A DNA stretch of 64,000 bases. It comes from Lentisphaerota bacterium (GTDB lineage: Bacteria > Verrucomicrobiota > Lentisphaeria > Victivallales > UBA1829). A program made the translations under genes and the position numbers. This document shows, piece by piece, positions 47,124 through 57,354 of the stretch. Within the stretch, counting starts at the first letter, position 1, and every line of letters begins with the position of its first letter. A model generated the notes under the pieces. The model worked only from the letters and a program-made list of their open reading frames with translations. It was not told the origin of the DNA and did not search any database. The DNA lies in NCBI GenBank assembly GCA_015061915.1, contig SUVR01000003.1:124001-188000 (forward strand), read 5' to 3'.

Positions 47124-47864
47124 TCAATATTGCTGTCCGTCAGATGCAGCGGCGATGCTGTCGAGCTGTTCGATCTTGAGTCTGGAATGAAATTCCTCCG
47201 CGAAGTTATCCAACTGAACCGTCATCTTGCGGATGGCGGCAGTAATGATATTGTATCCCACCAGCGACGGGATGGCAACGATAAGTGCGATGACCGTGGT
47301 AAGAAGAGCGCCGGAAACGCCGGGTGCGAGCGTACTGATATCTGCTTTTCCCTGGCTTGCAAGGTTGGTAAATGCGATTGTAATACCCCAAACCGTACCG
47401 AAAAGTCCGAGGAAGGGGCTGGCGCTGACGGCAGTCTGCAGGAAGATCATGCTTTTATCCAGTTTTACCAACTGGTCTTCGATCGTTTGTTCCACATTGG
47501 ACTTAACGATTTCCAGTTCAGCATCGCTGAGTGCGCGGCGTGTTCCTGTTGCCCGGTCGACCAGATGAAAAGCCTCAATCCTGTTTTTTGCGGCGAGGTA
47601 GACTGCAGCGAGGGGGCAATACGCCAAATTGGAAGACTCATTCAAGGAAAGCGGCGAACGTTTTTCCCGGAAAACCTTGAGGAAACGGTTGTTTGCTTCT
47701 TCCAGTTTACGCATACCGCAGTATTTGTTGACCATCACGATCCAGGTGAAGATGGAAAAGATGAAGAGGACAATACAAATAAGCTGTCCCAGCAGGTCGC
47801 TGTGTGAAAAAGCGTAAAGCAGACCGCTGTCAGAGGCGAGAATTGGCGAAAAAATAGTGTACAT
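47124..47864 (-). CDS. MotA/TolQ/ExbB family proton channel
   Basis: TAVSASPFLGLFGTVWGITIAFTNLASQGKADISTLAPGVSGALLTTVIALIVAIPSLVGYN. Confidence 0.95.
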   Translation of the reverse strand: MYTIFSPILASDSGLLYAFSHSDLLGQLICIVLFIFSIFTWIVMVNKYCGMRKLEEANNRFLKVFREKRSPLSLNESSNLAYCPLAAVYLAAKNRIEAFHLVDRATGTRRALSDAELEIVKSNVEQTIEDQLVKLDKSMIFLQTAVSASPFLGLFGTVWGITIAFTNLASQGKADISTLAPGVSGALLTTVIALIVAIPSLVGYNIITAAIRKMTVQLDNFAEEFHSRLKIEQLDSIAAASDGQQY

Positions 47865-48011
47865 AATTGATTTTTACCCTTCAAAGTTTAATTTTTTCAA
47901 AAAAAGAGCTTCTTTTTTCTAAAAATACTTTGCCCTTTGCTAAAAATCAATGTATATTGTAAAAATATTTGATAAAAAAACATTAAAATCAGGTTAAGGA
48001 GCAAAAAAATT

Positions 48012-49016
48012 ATGGAAAAACCGTTTTATGTGTTGGGCTTTGATATCGGCGGGACCAAGATTGCAATCTGTCTTGGTACCAGTGATGGGAAACTGATCGG
48101 TTCCACTCGTGTGGGAAATCAGGACCGTGATCCTGCCGAAGTGCTTCCTGAACTTGTTGCTGCCGGAAAAAAGCTGCTCGCAGATACCGGTATTGCTGAA
48201 AGCGATCTGCGTGCAATCGGGATCGGTTCCCCCTCCCCTATGGATTTTGAAAAGGGGATCATCCTCGGTCCCTTCAACATGAAGCTTTGGAAACACGTGG
48301 CGATCCGGGATTACCTTGCAGAAGCTTTTGGCGTGGAAGCGTTCTTTGATAACGATGCCAATGCTGCCGGTTTGGCAGAATGGATCTTCGGCGCAGGTCA
48401 GAATACCCAGAATATGTTGTATCTCACGATGAGTACGGGAATCGGTGCCGGGATCATTGCCAATGGCAGACTCCTCCGCGGCAAAGAGAACTACGGCGGT
48501 GAAGTCGGACACATGGTCCTGGATGTGAATGGCCCTGTGTGCAACTGCGGTTTGCGCGGTGACTATGAAGCATTCTGCGGCGGGAAGGCGATTGCTCAGA
48601 GACTGCAGGAAGAACTGAAAGACAAACCGGAATCCGCCATTATGAGAGCAGCCGGCGGCGATGTGGAAAAGATCGATATGCGCGCGCTGGAGATCGCCGT
48701 GCGTGAAGGTGATGAATACGCCTGCAAAGTGTGGGATGATATGATTGAACGCAATGCCCAGGCAATGGGTATGCTTATGAATATTTTTAATCCCGAGATC
48801 ATTGCTCTCGGAACCATCGCTCTGCGGACCGGCGATCTCTTTATGAAGCCGCTGCTGGAACGGGTCGGTAAATATTCCTGGAAGCAGATGAACAGCGTCT
48901 GTTCCATCGTGACCAGTAAGCTTGATACGAAAATCGGCGAATACTCCGGCGTGGCTGTCGCTCTCTACTCCCTGTATGAACGTGGCGATTGGCAGTTGCC
49001 CTGGGAACAGAAATAA
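48012..49016 (+). CDS. ROK family glucokinase-like kinase
   Basis: YVLGFDIGGTKIAICLG, DNDANAAGLAEW, MSTGIGAGIIANGRLLRG, GGEVGHMVLDVNGPVCNCGLRGDYEAFCGG. Confidence 0.92.
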   Translation: MEKPFYVLGFDIGGTKIAICLGTSDGKLIGSTRVGNQDRDPAEVLPELVAAGKKLLADTGIAESDLRAIGIGSPSPMDFEKGIILGPFNMKLWKHVAIRDYLAEAFGVEAFFDNDANAAGLAEWIFGAGQNTQNMLYLTMSTGIGAGIIANGRLLRGKENYGGEVGHMVLDVNGPVCNCGLRGDYEAFCGGKAIAQRLQEELKDKPESAIMRAAGGDVEKIDMRALEIAVREGDEYACKVWDDMIERNAQAMGMLMNIFNPEIIALGTIALRTGDLFMKPLLERVGKYSWKQMNSVCSIVTSKLDTKIGEYSGVAVALYSLYERGDWQLPWEQK

Positions 49017-49044
49017 GCGTATCCCGGGCGGAGAGGAACAGAAT

Positions 49045-49542
49045 ATGGCAAACGGAAAAAAAGATCTGAAACAATACTATTCCTGCAAACGCAAGCCGGA
49101 CTTTGTGACCTGGACTGCGATCGGGTTGTTTCTGATTGTGATTCTGCTTCAGGTGTACCTGATCGTGTTCCTGCCAATGCAGCTCCGGGAAGGTGAAACA
49201 CTGGCGTATAATGTGGCACGGGATAAGATGCTGCAGAATATTGATGTGTTGCGTTCAAGACTGCCGAAAGTGAAAATGACCGATGAGCTTGCCGAAGGCG
49301 AGCTGCAGATGACAAGAAGCGCTTTTGAGCGTTTGATGCTTTATACCCGTGAACACCGGGACGGATTGGATCTGGCTCAGGTCACAGAGCTTTCGCAACG
49401 TTTCCAGATGTTTGATTTCATGCTGCGGCGCTGGACGGCAAAACAGCCGCAGTATTATCTCCACCGGGAAACGATCGATCAGAAAAAATATGTACGAATG
49501 CTCGAAAAGCGCATTCAGGAACAGGAGACAATTTCAAAATGA
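49045..49542 (+). CDS. Hypothetical single-TM protein
   Basis: MANGKKDLKQYYSCKRKPDFVTWTAIGLFLIVILLQVYLIVFL...; overlaps the rfaE1 start by 4 nt. Confidence 0.7.
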   Translation: MANGKKDLKQYYSCKRKPDFVTWTAIGLFLIVILLQVYLIVFLPMQLREGETLAYNVARDKMLQNIDVLRSRLPKVKMTDELAEGELQMTRSAFERLMLYTREHRDGLDLAQVTELSQRFQMFDFMLRRWTAKQPQYYLHRETIDQKKYVRMLEKRIQEQETISK

Positions 49543-50558
49543 GTATTTCCGCAGACCGCTTGAATGCGATTATCGAAAAAACAAAAAATGTCCGGATCGC
49601 AGTTCTTGGCGACCTGATGCTGGATCGCTATGTTTCCGGTACGGCATCCCGTCTTTCTCAGGAAGCTCCGGTTCCTGTGCTTCATGTCCGCAAATCGGAA
49701 GTCCGGCTTGGCGGTGCAGCGAATGTGATGCGTAACCTGACCAGTCTTGGTGTTCAAAAAGTTCTTGCATTCGGGATCGTCGGGCAGGATCGGGATGGCG
49801 AAGAACTTTGTACCTTGTTGAACCGTGGCGGGGTTGATACAGAAGGTGTCCTTGCTGTTCCGGATCGCCGGACTACTGTAAAACAGCGCGTGATCGCCAG
49901 CAGTCAGCAGGTGGTCCGTATGGATTTTGAAGATACGGAGCCTGTTGCGGAAGAAGTGCGCAATGCACTGGTTGATATGATCTGCGCCCGGATCAGGACC
50001 CATGAGATCGATGCACTGATCCTGGAGGATTACGCCAAAGGTCTGCTGGAACGGGAAATGCTTCAGGTGATCGCAGATACTGCCCGTGAGTATGGCGTTT
50101 ATACATCACTTGATCCGCATCCCGGTCACGATATGAAGGTGCGCGGTCTTTCCCTGATGACTCCGAACCGGGCAGAAGCATTTGATCTTGCAGAGCATTA
50201 CTGGACAGAACCGGAAGATGTGGTGGAAGAGGACTGTGTCTTGCGAAAAGTCGCAGCAAAAGTTATGGAAAACTGGATACCGGATTCTCTGTTGGTTACA
50301 TTGAGTCATCAGGGTATGGCACTCTTCAAACGGGAGCAGCCGGAATCGATTTTCGTGATCCCGACTCTTGCCAAGGAAGTTTTCGATGTTTGTGGTGCCG
50401 GTGATACCGTGATCGCGACTTACACCCTTTGTATGGCTGCAGGCTCGACCGGTGAAGAGGCCGCAGAAATTGCCAATCATGCTGCCGGGATCGTCGTTGG
50501 GAAGGCGGGCACTGCTGTTACGGATATTCCCGAATTGATGGCAAGTTTTCACTGGTAA
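49539..50558 (+). CDS. rfaE1: PfkB-family heptose-7-phosphate kinase (RfaE1/HldE N-terminal domain type)
   Basis: IAVLGDLMLDRYVSGTASRLSQEAPVPVLHV..RLGGAANVMRNLTSLG; FDVCGAGDTVIATYTL. Confidence 0.88.
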   Translation: MSISADRLNAIIEKTKNVRIAVLGDLMLDRYVSGTASRLSQEAPVPVLHVRKSEVRLGGAANVMRNLTSLGVQKVLAFGIVGQDRDGEELCTLLNRGGVDTEGVLAVPDRRTTVKQRVIASSQQVVRMDFEDTEPVAEEVRNALVDMICARIRTHEIDALILEDYAKGLLEREMLQVIADTAREYGVYTSLDPHPGHDMKVRGLSLMTPNRAEAFDLAEHYWTEPEDVVEEDCVLRKVAAKVMENWIPDSLLVTLSHQGMALFKREQPESIFVIPTLAKEVFDVCGAGDTVIATYTLCMAAGSTGEEAAEIANHAAGIVVGKAGTAVTDIPELMASFHW

Positions 50559-50565
50559 TCGCAAA

Positions 50566-51147
50566 ATGACGGCACGGAAGATCATTCTCGCCTCCGCTTC
50601 TCCAAGAAGAAGAGAATTGCTGACGAAGGCCGGGTTTCCGGTTTTTGAGATCGTACCTTCCCCCGCCGATGAATTGATGCCGGATGGTGTGAATGTTTAC
50701 CGTCTTGCTCTCGAAAATGCAGTCCGGAAGGCGATTGCCGTGGCAGACCTTCATCCGGACGCCCTGGTAATCGGTGCGGATACATTGATCGAATTTGAAA
50801 ATGAGGCTATTGGCAAGCCCCGGGATCGGCAGGACGCCATAGATACTCTTTGCCGACTTGCCGGAAAAACACATTGCGTTACCACCGGAGTGTGTCTCTG
50901 CTGCCGTGCTGTAAACCTGCTGACCCGTTTTGCCGGGATCAGCACGGTGGAATTTCTCCCTTTTGACAGAGCCACTGCAGAAAGATATGCAGAACTTGTT
51001 CCGGTTCTGGATAAAGCCGGTTCCTATGCCATTCAGGATCACGGAGAAATGATCATTAAAAAAATCACAGGCGATTATGACAATATTGTCGGGCTGCCTG
51101 CTGCCCGTTTGAAAGAAGCGCTTGAAACAGCTTTGGAGGTATGCTGA
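50566..51147 (+). CDS. maf: Maf family nucleotide pyrophosphatase
   Basis: KIILASASPRRRELLTKAGFPVFEIVPS; VIGADTLIEFE; KAGSYAIQDHGEMIIKKITGDYDNIVGLP. Confidence 0.93.
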   Translation: MTARKIILASASPRRRELLTKAGFPVFEIVPSPADELMPDGVNVYRLALENAVRKAIAVADLHPDALVIGADTLIEFENEAIGKPRDRQDAIDTLCRLAGKTHCVTTGVCLCCRAVNLLTRFAGISTVEFLPFDRATAERYAELVPVLDKAGSYAIQDHGEMIIKKITGDYDNIVGLPAARLKEALETALEVC

Positions 51148-51148
51148 T

Positions 51149-52474
51149 ATGCAGAAGAATCAGGAAAAACCGGTCCTCTGCTGGCTGCCGCCTCTGTATT
51201 TCGCCCAGGGATTACCTGCGGTACTTATTGCGGAAGTATCCATCATCCTTTTCAAGGAATTCGGTATGATTGATTCTGCCGTTGCTTTCTGGTCGAATTT
51301 CCTGGGGTTGATCCCCCTGCTTCTGATTAAAATTTTCTGCGCTCCCATTGTGGATTCTTTTTCCCGGCGAAGAAATTGGATTTTTGTCGGACAGCTTGCA
51401 CTTGCCTGTTTGTTTCTGCTTTCCGGTTTTGCCTGCAAATTTACGGAACCGCTCCCGTGGCTGATTTTATTTTTCTTTCTGGCATCTCTGGTTTCCGGTG
51501 TGCATGATATTGCCGCTGACGGATTTTACATTCTGGCTCTGGATGACCATCGACAGGCTGTCTACTCCGGTTTGCGCAGTGTATTCAACCGGGTTGCGGC
51601 GGTTGTGGGCAGCGGTGGGTTTATTATCTTTGCCGGATGGTTGGCAGAATCAGGAGGTTGCCAGATCAGTACGGCGTGGGGGGTGACTCTTGCCGGTGCG
51701 GCAGTCTCTCTTTTTCTTCTGGCGCTCTGGAGTGGGATCTTCATGCCGCACCCTGCATCCGATTTACCGAAGCAATTTTCCTTTTCCGGTTTCGGAAAAG
51801 ATTTTTCTACGGTTTTTGTCTCATTTTTTCAGAAAAAATATGTTTGGACTGCATTGCTGTTTTTGCTGCTGTACCGGCTCGGCGAAGCGCAGCTCAGTGT
51901 GATGTCACGCCTTTTTCTTCTGAGCGGGGATGGTTTGGCTTTGAGTAAGGTCCAATATGGCAGTATGGTGGGCGTATACGGCGTGGCAATGATGCTCGCA
52001 GGCGGTGTGATTGCCGGTTTCCTCTGCGGCAAGTTCGGACTTGGTAAAATGCTTTTACCGATGGTGCTGGCGATCAATGTGCCGGATTTGCTTTATGTGC
52101 TGCTCGCATTCTGGCAGGGAGCAGTACCAACCGCTTTGACCGGTGTCTGTGTTGCGGTGGAACAGTTCGGGTATGGATTCGGGTTTGCCGGTTATATGTT
52201 ATTTATGGTCTGGTTTGCTTCCACCAGTAAAGATGAACATAAGACCAGTCACTTTGCTCTCATGACTGTATTTATGATCGCCGGGCTGCGTCTGCCGGGT
52301 ATGCCCTCCGGCTGGATCGCAGAACATATTACGCAGTGGGTCCCTTGCGGATGGTCAAAATATCAGCTCTTTTTCCTCTGGGTTATCGTCTGTACCCTGC
52401 CCGGTTTCTGGGTTACCTGGCTTGTCGGCAGGATCGTTGATCGTACCTACGGCAGAAAGACCCAAAGGTCATAA
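51149..52474 (+). CDS. MFS transporter, AmpG-like
   Basis: 12-TM-like; PPLYFAQGLPAVLIAEVSIILFKEFGM, SGVHDIAADGFYI. Confidence 0.8.
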   Translation: MQKNQEKPVLCWLPPLYFAQGLPAVLIAEVSIILFKEFGMIDSAVAFWSNFLGLIPLLLIKIFCAPIVDSFSRRRNWIFVGQLALACLFLLSGFACKFTEPLPWLILFFFLASLVSGVHDIAADGFYILALDDHRQAVYSGLRSVFNRVAAVVGSGGFIIFAGWLAESGGCQISTAWGVTLAGAAVSLFLLALWSGIFMPHPASDLPKQFSFSGFGKDFSTVFVSFFQKKYVWTALLFLLLYRLGEAQLSVMSRLFLLSGDGLALSKVQYGSMVGVYGVAMMLAGGVIAGFLCGKFGLGKMLLPMVLAINVPDLLYVLLAFWQGAVPTALTGVCVAVEQFGYGFGFAGYMLFMVWFASTSKDEHKTSHFALMTVFMIAGLRLPGMPSGWIAEHITQWVPCGWSKYQLFFLWVIVCTLPGFWVTWLVGRIVDRTYGRKTQRS

Positions 52475-52501
52475 AAAATATCTTTTTCTTTAAAATTTAT
52501 C

Positions 52502-52529
52502 TTGTATAAATCTTAAAGTGTGCTATGTT
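52502..52529 (+). promoter_or_regulatory. Candidate sigma70-type promoter upstream of ftsK
   Basis: TTGTAT (52502-52507), 16-nt spacer ending AAAGTGTGC, TATGTT (52524-52529). Confidence 0.55.
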
Positions 52530-52574
52530 TCCGAGTGATGGATACATATAATTTTTGAAGAAAGGATACGGATC

Positions 52575-55268
52575 ATGGAGTCGGATATGGGGGCGCAGAG
52601 CTGGAGATTCCGTAAACGAGATGTTTTTTACCTGGTTCTTTTTGTTTTGCTCATTCTTGCAGTAGTTTCCCATTCAGCTGAGGATATTGCAGTTTTGTCG
52701 GGTGGATCGATCGCACCGCTGCAAAACTGGATCGGATTGTGCGGAGCTTACACGGCACGTGCCCTTTTCTTTACGTTCGGACTCGCTGTTTATCCGTTAT
52801 TGATTCTTTTCGGACTCTCCGTTGTCCGCAGTTTTCTGCCCTATCCCTTAAAACGGAACAGCGGATATTTCTGGTCCTTTCTGATGCTCGCTTTCGGGTT
52901 GGCTTTGCTCTATGGTTTGTATCCCGGCAATGAGACATTTTTGCAGTGGACAGACAGCCTTGGGATCGGGAGAAACTCCGAACTTGTAAAAAATTCCGCC
53001 CTCAGCGGAGGTCTGCTTGGACAACTTTTCAGCTCCCCGGAAGTTCCCGGCGAGATCGCAGCCGGTCTTTTGCGCAGATTGATCAGCGAGATCGGAACAC
53101 TGGTTGTTTCTCTTGCGATGATCATTTTTGCTTTGGTACTGATTGCATGGGTGGATCTCAGGGGGATCATTGCTGTGATCCGGAGCGAAAAAAAGAATAT
53201 GCCAAAGGAGCCGGTTCAACCGCTTTTTTCCGCAGCGAAAGAGATGCCGGTTCAGGAGACACCTCCTTTTGATCCCGGAGAAGATGCTGACCATGGTAAT
53301 GGTGTAACGCCGGTTGATATGGAGGCGGAGAAACCCACATTTATGGAGCGGATGGGCAGCTTGTTCGGAGAACTCTCCCGTAAACCGCAGGATCGTAATA
53401 ATAGCAACAGAGAAGCCGCTTACCCGGTGTCGGAAGGGCATCCCGCCGATGACGACGATGATGGTGAGTATGTAATCGTTCCTCCGCGCAGTAATACGTT
53501 GCCACCCTCCGGAGGAGGTGTCCGGCAACCTGTTTATACGCCGGAACCTCCGGCCCCCCGCACACAACCGCAGCCTGTTCCGCAGCCCCCGCCGGAAATC
53601 GTTTCCAGACCGGAATCTGTCCGGACGCCGGTTGGCGTGCAGCCGGCAATCAAGCAGTTCGGGGATACCAGTGGGGATGACCGGACAAAGACTTCGGCAG
53701 CCACGCAAACGAATTGTCCGGATTATGAACTGCCGTCTGTCAAAATGCTGGATCAGCATAATGATGCCCGGATCGAGGATATGGAATATTTGGAGAAGGG
53801 CCGTGAGCGCCTTCAACAGGTTCTGGACAGCTTCTCGGTGGCAGGTCATGTGGAAAATATTGTGGTTGGTCCCCGTGTGACCCGTTTTGAAGTACAGTTG
53901 GATGAAGGAGTGGAAGTCAGTAAGATCACCCGTATCTCCAGCAATATTGCAATGAAGATGGAAGCGTCATCTGTGCGAATTCTTGCGCCGATCCCCGGTC
54001 GGGATGCAGTCGGAATCGAAGTGCCGAACAAGGTATCCAGCACAGTGTATATCCGGTCTGTTATGGAAAGCGAAGCATGGGTGCAGAATACCAAACCCAT
54101 TCCCATTGTATTGGGACGCGATGTGGAAGGCAAAGCTGTTGTTACGGACCTTTCGCGGGCTCCCCATATGTTGATCGCCGGTTCCACCGGGTCCGGCAAA
54201 TCGGTTTGTATGAACACATTGATTATGAGTCTGCTTTTCAAGTTCAGTCCGGAACAGTTGCGCCTGATTCTGGTTGACCCGAAAGTTGTGGAAATGGCTG
54301 CCTACGCTTCGATTCCACACTTGATCACCCCGGTGGTCAATGACCCGAAGAAAGTCCCGCTTGCTTTGCGTTGGGGCGTAAATGAAATGGAGCGCCGGTA
54401 TCGCCTTATGGCAAAAGTCCTGGCAAAAGATATGAAGACCTTTAACAGCCGCCCGCCTGAAAATCCGCCTGTTTTGGATGATGAAGGCGAACCGATCCCT
54501 GCAAAGTTGCCGTTCCTTGTGATTATCATTGACGAGTTGGCGGACATCATGATGACGGAAGCCAAGAAGGATGTGGAAAACAGTATCTGCCGTATCGCTC
54601 AGAAGGGGCGTGCTTCCGGAATTCACCTTGTGATCGCAACTCAGACCCCGCGAAAAGATGTCATTACCGGTATGATCAAGGCAAACCTGCCGGTGAAGAT
54701 CGCGTTCAAGGTCGGTTCCAATATGGACAGCCGCGTGATCCTGGATACCGGTGGTGCCGAAAAACTGCTGGGGATGGGAGACTTGCTGTTCTGTCCGCCG
54801 GGAGCCTCCAATCTGGAACGAATCCAGATGACCCTGGTGACGGATTCCGAGATCCAGCGGATCGTCGATTTCTGCTCCAGTCAGGTGGAACAGAAATTCG
54901 ATTCCGGTGTATTGGCAGAAGATGTGGAAATCAAAGACGGTTCCGGAACCGTCGCAGAACCGACAGCTGCTACCGCCGCTGATGATGAATGGGAAGAAGA
55001 TCCGCAATGCTCGCCGGAAGTCATTGATTCGGCTGTTGCAAAGTATTTGAAGCCCGGAGATTCACCGTTGCTGAAGCAGGCACTGGAATTGGTGATCAAT
55101 GAACGGCAGGCGAGTATTTCGTTCTTCCAGAGACGACTTGGAATCGGTTACAATAAATCTGCCGAACTGGTAGATCAGTTGGAGCAACGTAATATTATCA
55201 GTAAGCCTCTGGGTGGCGGTCAGAAGCGGGATATCCTGATCCTGGATGGCTTGGAAGTGGCAGAGTGA
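52575..55268 (+). CDS. ftsK: DNA translocase FtsK/SpoIIIE
   Basis: Four N-terminal TMs, Pro-rich linker, Walker A HMLIAGSTGSGKSVCMNTLI, LVDPKVVEMAAY, FLVIIIDELADIMM, C-terminal winged helix RRLGIGYNKSAELVDQLEQ. Confidence 0.97.
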   Translation: MESDMGAQSWRFRKRDVFYLVLFVLLILAVVSHSAEDIAVLSGGSIAPLQNWIGLCGAYTARALFFTFGLAVYPLLILFGLSVVRSFLPYPLKRNSGYFWSFLMLAFGLALLYGLYPGNETFLQWTDSLGIGRNSELVKNSALSGGLLGQLFSSPEVPGEIAAGLLRRLISEIGTLVVSLAMIIFALVLIAWVDLRGIIAVIRSEKKNMPKEPVQPLFSAAKEMPVQETPPFDPGEDADHGNGVTPVDMEAEKPTFMERMGSLFGELSRKPQDRNNSNREAAYPVSEGHPADDDDDGEYVIVPPRSNTLPPSGGGVRQPVYTPEPPAPRTQPQPVPQPPPEIVSRPESVRTPVGVQPAIKQFGDTSGDDRTKTSAATQTNCPDYELPSVKMLDQHNDARIEDMEYLEKGRERLQQVLDSFSVAGHVENIVVGPRVTRFEVQLDEGVEVSKITRISSNIAMKMEASSVRILAPIPGRDAVGIEVPNKVSSTVYIRSVMESEAWVQNTKPIPIVLGRDVEGKAVVTDLSRAPHMLIAGSTGSGKSVCMNTLIMSLLFKFSPEQLRLILVDPKVVEMAAYASIPHLITPVVNDPKKVPLALRWGVNEMERRYRLMAKVLAKDMKTFNSRPPENPPVLDDEGEPIPAKLPFLVIIIDELADIMMTEAKKDVENSICRIAQKGRASGIHLVIATQTPRKDVITGMIKANLPVKIAFKVGSNMDSRVILDTGGAEKLLGMGDLLFCPPGASNLERIQMTLVTDSEIQRIVDFCSSQVEQKFDSGVLAEDVEIKDGSGTVAEPTAATAADDEWEEDPQCSPEVIDSAVAKYLKPGDSPLLKQALELVINERQASISFFQRRLGIGYNKSAELVDQLEQRNIISKPLGGGQKRDILILDGLEVAE

Positions 55269-55284
55269 GAACACGGAGAGAGTA

Positions 55285-56223
55285 ATGTTATATACAAATA
55301 ATGAAAAACCGAAGACAGAGGATCCCGGAGTACAGGGGGATCTGTTTGGCTACCGCGATTTAACGCCTCCCCATGAAGATGAATGTCCCGCAGAGGATTT
55401 TGACATTATTTCGGAGCAGGCACCGGATGCAGCCGGAGTAACGCCGGAGACGCTTCCTCTGATTCAGGAATCACTTGTTTCGCCATCGCCCGCAAAGTCG
55501 GAGGCGCCGAAAAAAGCTCCATTGATCTTCTCTGCCCGGGCTCCGATCCCGACCCGTGGCGGAATTGCGCCGGAGGAGGAAAATGAACGGCGGAAACGTA
55601 TTATTGAACAAACAGCCAGGGAAATTCCACCATTGATGCTGGATCAGATCCCGCCTGATGCCTCTTTAGGGAAAGTTTTGATTATGGCACGGGAAAATGC
55701 TGCATATACTATCGAAAACGTCACTGATATTACGCGCATCTCCAATAACAATATCATTTCTCTTGAGACGGGAAATTTCAAACGGCTGCCCTCCTATATT
55801 TACCGGGTTGCATATCTGCGTGAGTTGTGTAAACTTTATAAACTGCCTCAGGAGACAGCGGATTTTATTTACAAGCTTCATGATCAGTTCCACGATAAGA
55901 ATGATGCAGCCCGTCAGCGGGAACTCTCCACAGATATGAAAAATGTTTCTGCCGAGGAGCGGCGCGCCAACTGGATCTTTACCGGCGTGATCGCAACGAT
56001 CGGATTGGTGATCATTCTGGCGATCTGGGCTGTGATCATTGCGCTTGTCAAGCACAATGGAGAGAAGGAAGCATATCAGCAGCAGACCGTAAATACACCG
56101 GCAGTACAACCTTCTGCAGCTCCGGTGAATTTTGATCAGAGAAAATTGGAAAATCTGACTCCGGTACGTATTCTGGATCTTCGTACGCTTGAAATGAGTA
56201 ATTCGGGCAAGACCCGCGAGTAA
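55285..56223 (+). CDS. RodZ-like helix-turn-helix membrane protein
   Basis: HTH-like LGKVLIMARENAAYTIENVTDITRISNNNIISLETGNFKRLPSYIYRVAYLREL; TM GVIATIGLVIILAIWAVIIALV. Confidence 0.75.
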   Translation: MLYTNNEKPKTEDPGVQGDLFGYRDLTPPHEDECPAEDFDIISEQAPDAAGVTPETLPLIQESLVSPSPAKSEAPKKAPLIFSARAPIPTRGGIAPEEENERRKRIIEQTAREIPPLMLDQIPPDASLGKVLIMARENAAYTIENVTDITRISNNNIISLETGNFKRLPSYIYRVAYLRELCKLYKLPQETADFIYKLHDQFHDKNDAARQRELSTDMKNVSAEERRANWIFTGVIATIGLVIILAIWAVIIALVKHNGEKEAYQQQTVNTPAVQPSAAPVNFDQRKLENLTPVRILDLRTLEMSNSGKTRE

Positions 56224-56232
56224 AAGCAGTTT

Positions 56233-57354
56233 TTATTTCTGCCGGAAGCCCCAGTCCAACAGATTTTTTGTAAAACGGTCCCGGTCAGCTGCGCTGTTGA
56301 AGCCGGTTACGACCGCAAGCAAACGCCTGCCATTCCGGTCGCATACCGCAGCAAGACAAAGTCCGGCATTATTGGTATAGCCTGTCTTGATCCCGCTGAC
56401 GCCGGGAGTATGGAATCTTCCTTTTTTCAGCAGATTATTGTGGGAGATCAGGTCATTTTTTGTGCGAAATGTTGCGGTTGTGGAAGAAGACCATTGATGC
56501 AGCTCCGGGAAGGTGAGATATGCCTCACTGAGGATAACCAGATCCCGCACAGAACTGACATTATCCGGCTTCCCTTCATTTTTGCCGGGGAGTCCATGCG
56601 GATTGTAGAATTTTGTCTGATACATCCCCAGTTCACGGGCGCGTTTATTCATCAATTCCACAAATTGATCCGCTGAACCGTTACCGAATGTCTGTGCAAT
56701 CAGGTAGGTCGCATCATTAGCGCTTTTTACGGCAGCTGCAGCCATCAGTTTCCGGAGAGGAAATGATTTTTCAGCCGGACGGAAAGCAACTCCGCTCGGT
56801 GGAATCTTTCTGGCTTGCGGTGTGATCTCAATTTCTGAATCCAGCGTTATGTTACATTGAGGTTGATGCAGCATTTCGTAGGAGAGAAGCAAGGTCATGA
56901 TCTTGGTCAGAGAAGCGATCGGGACCTGCTTATCCGGATTCAACTGCCAAAGGATCCTGCGGCTGTTGAGATCAACCAAAATCCCGCAGACCCGGCTGTA
57001 ATTCTTTGGCGATTTTTTGTTCCAGTTTTTCAGATCAAGAATTCTGCCACTGACAGCACCTGTTGATGTAAGCGAACCCGGGCGTTTTGCTTTTTCCAGA
57101 AACCGACGGGCTGCAACAGTTGTTTCCTGCTTCGGTTCTGCCGGAGATGGAGTGTTTGCTGTGACCGGTGAATCTGCTTCAACAGGCGGCTGCTGAAGTG
57201 GCGGGAAAAGTGGCGCAACCGACTCATTGGTTGTGCTCGTATTACTGCAACCGGGCAGTAATACAAGCAGCAACACAAAGATATGAACAAAAACTACTGC
57301 CAGGACTGTGATAATGATACCGCGTTTATCCATAATCCCGGAAGTCCTGATCAC
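56233..57354 (-). CDS. D-alanyl-D-alanine carboxypeptidase (PBP5/DacA-like)
   Basis: SxxK ASLTKIM, SAN, KTG (SGIKTGYTN). GTG start overlapping the leuA stop, or ATG at 57333. Confidence 0.92.
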   Translation of the reverse strand: MIRTSGIMDKRGIIITVLAVVFVHIFVLLLVLLPGCSNTSTTNESVAPLFPPLQQPPVEADSPVTANTPSPAEPKQETTVAARRFLEKAKRPGSLTSTGAVSGRILDLKNWNKKSPKNYSRVCGILVDLNSRRILWQLNPDKQVPIASLTKIMTLLLSYEMLHQPQCNITLDSEIEITPQARKIPPSGVAFRPAEKSFPLRKLMAAAAVKSANDATYLIAQTFGNGSADQFVELMNKRARELGMYQTKFYNPHGLPGKNEGKPDNVSSVRDLVILSEAYLTFPELHQWSSSTTATFRTKNDLISHNNLLKKGRFHTPGVSGIKTGYTNNAGLCLAAVCDRNGRRLLAVVTGFNSAADRDRFTKNLLDWGFRQK

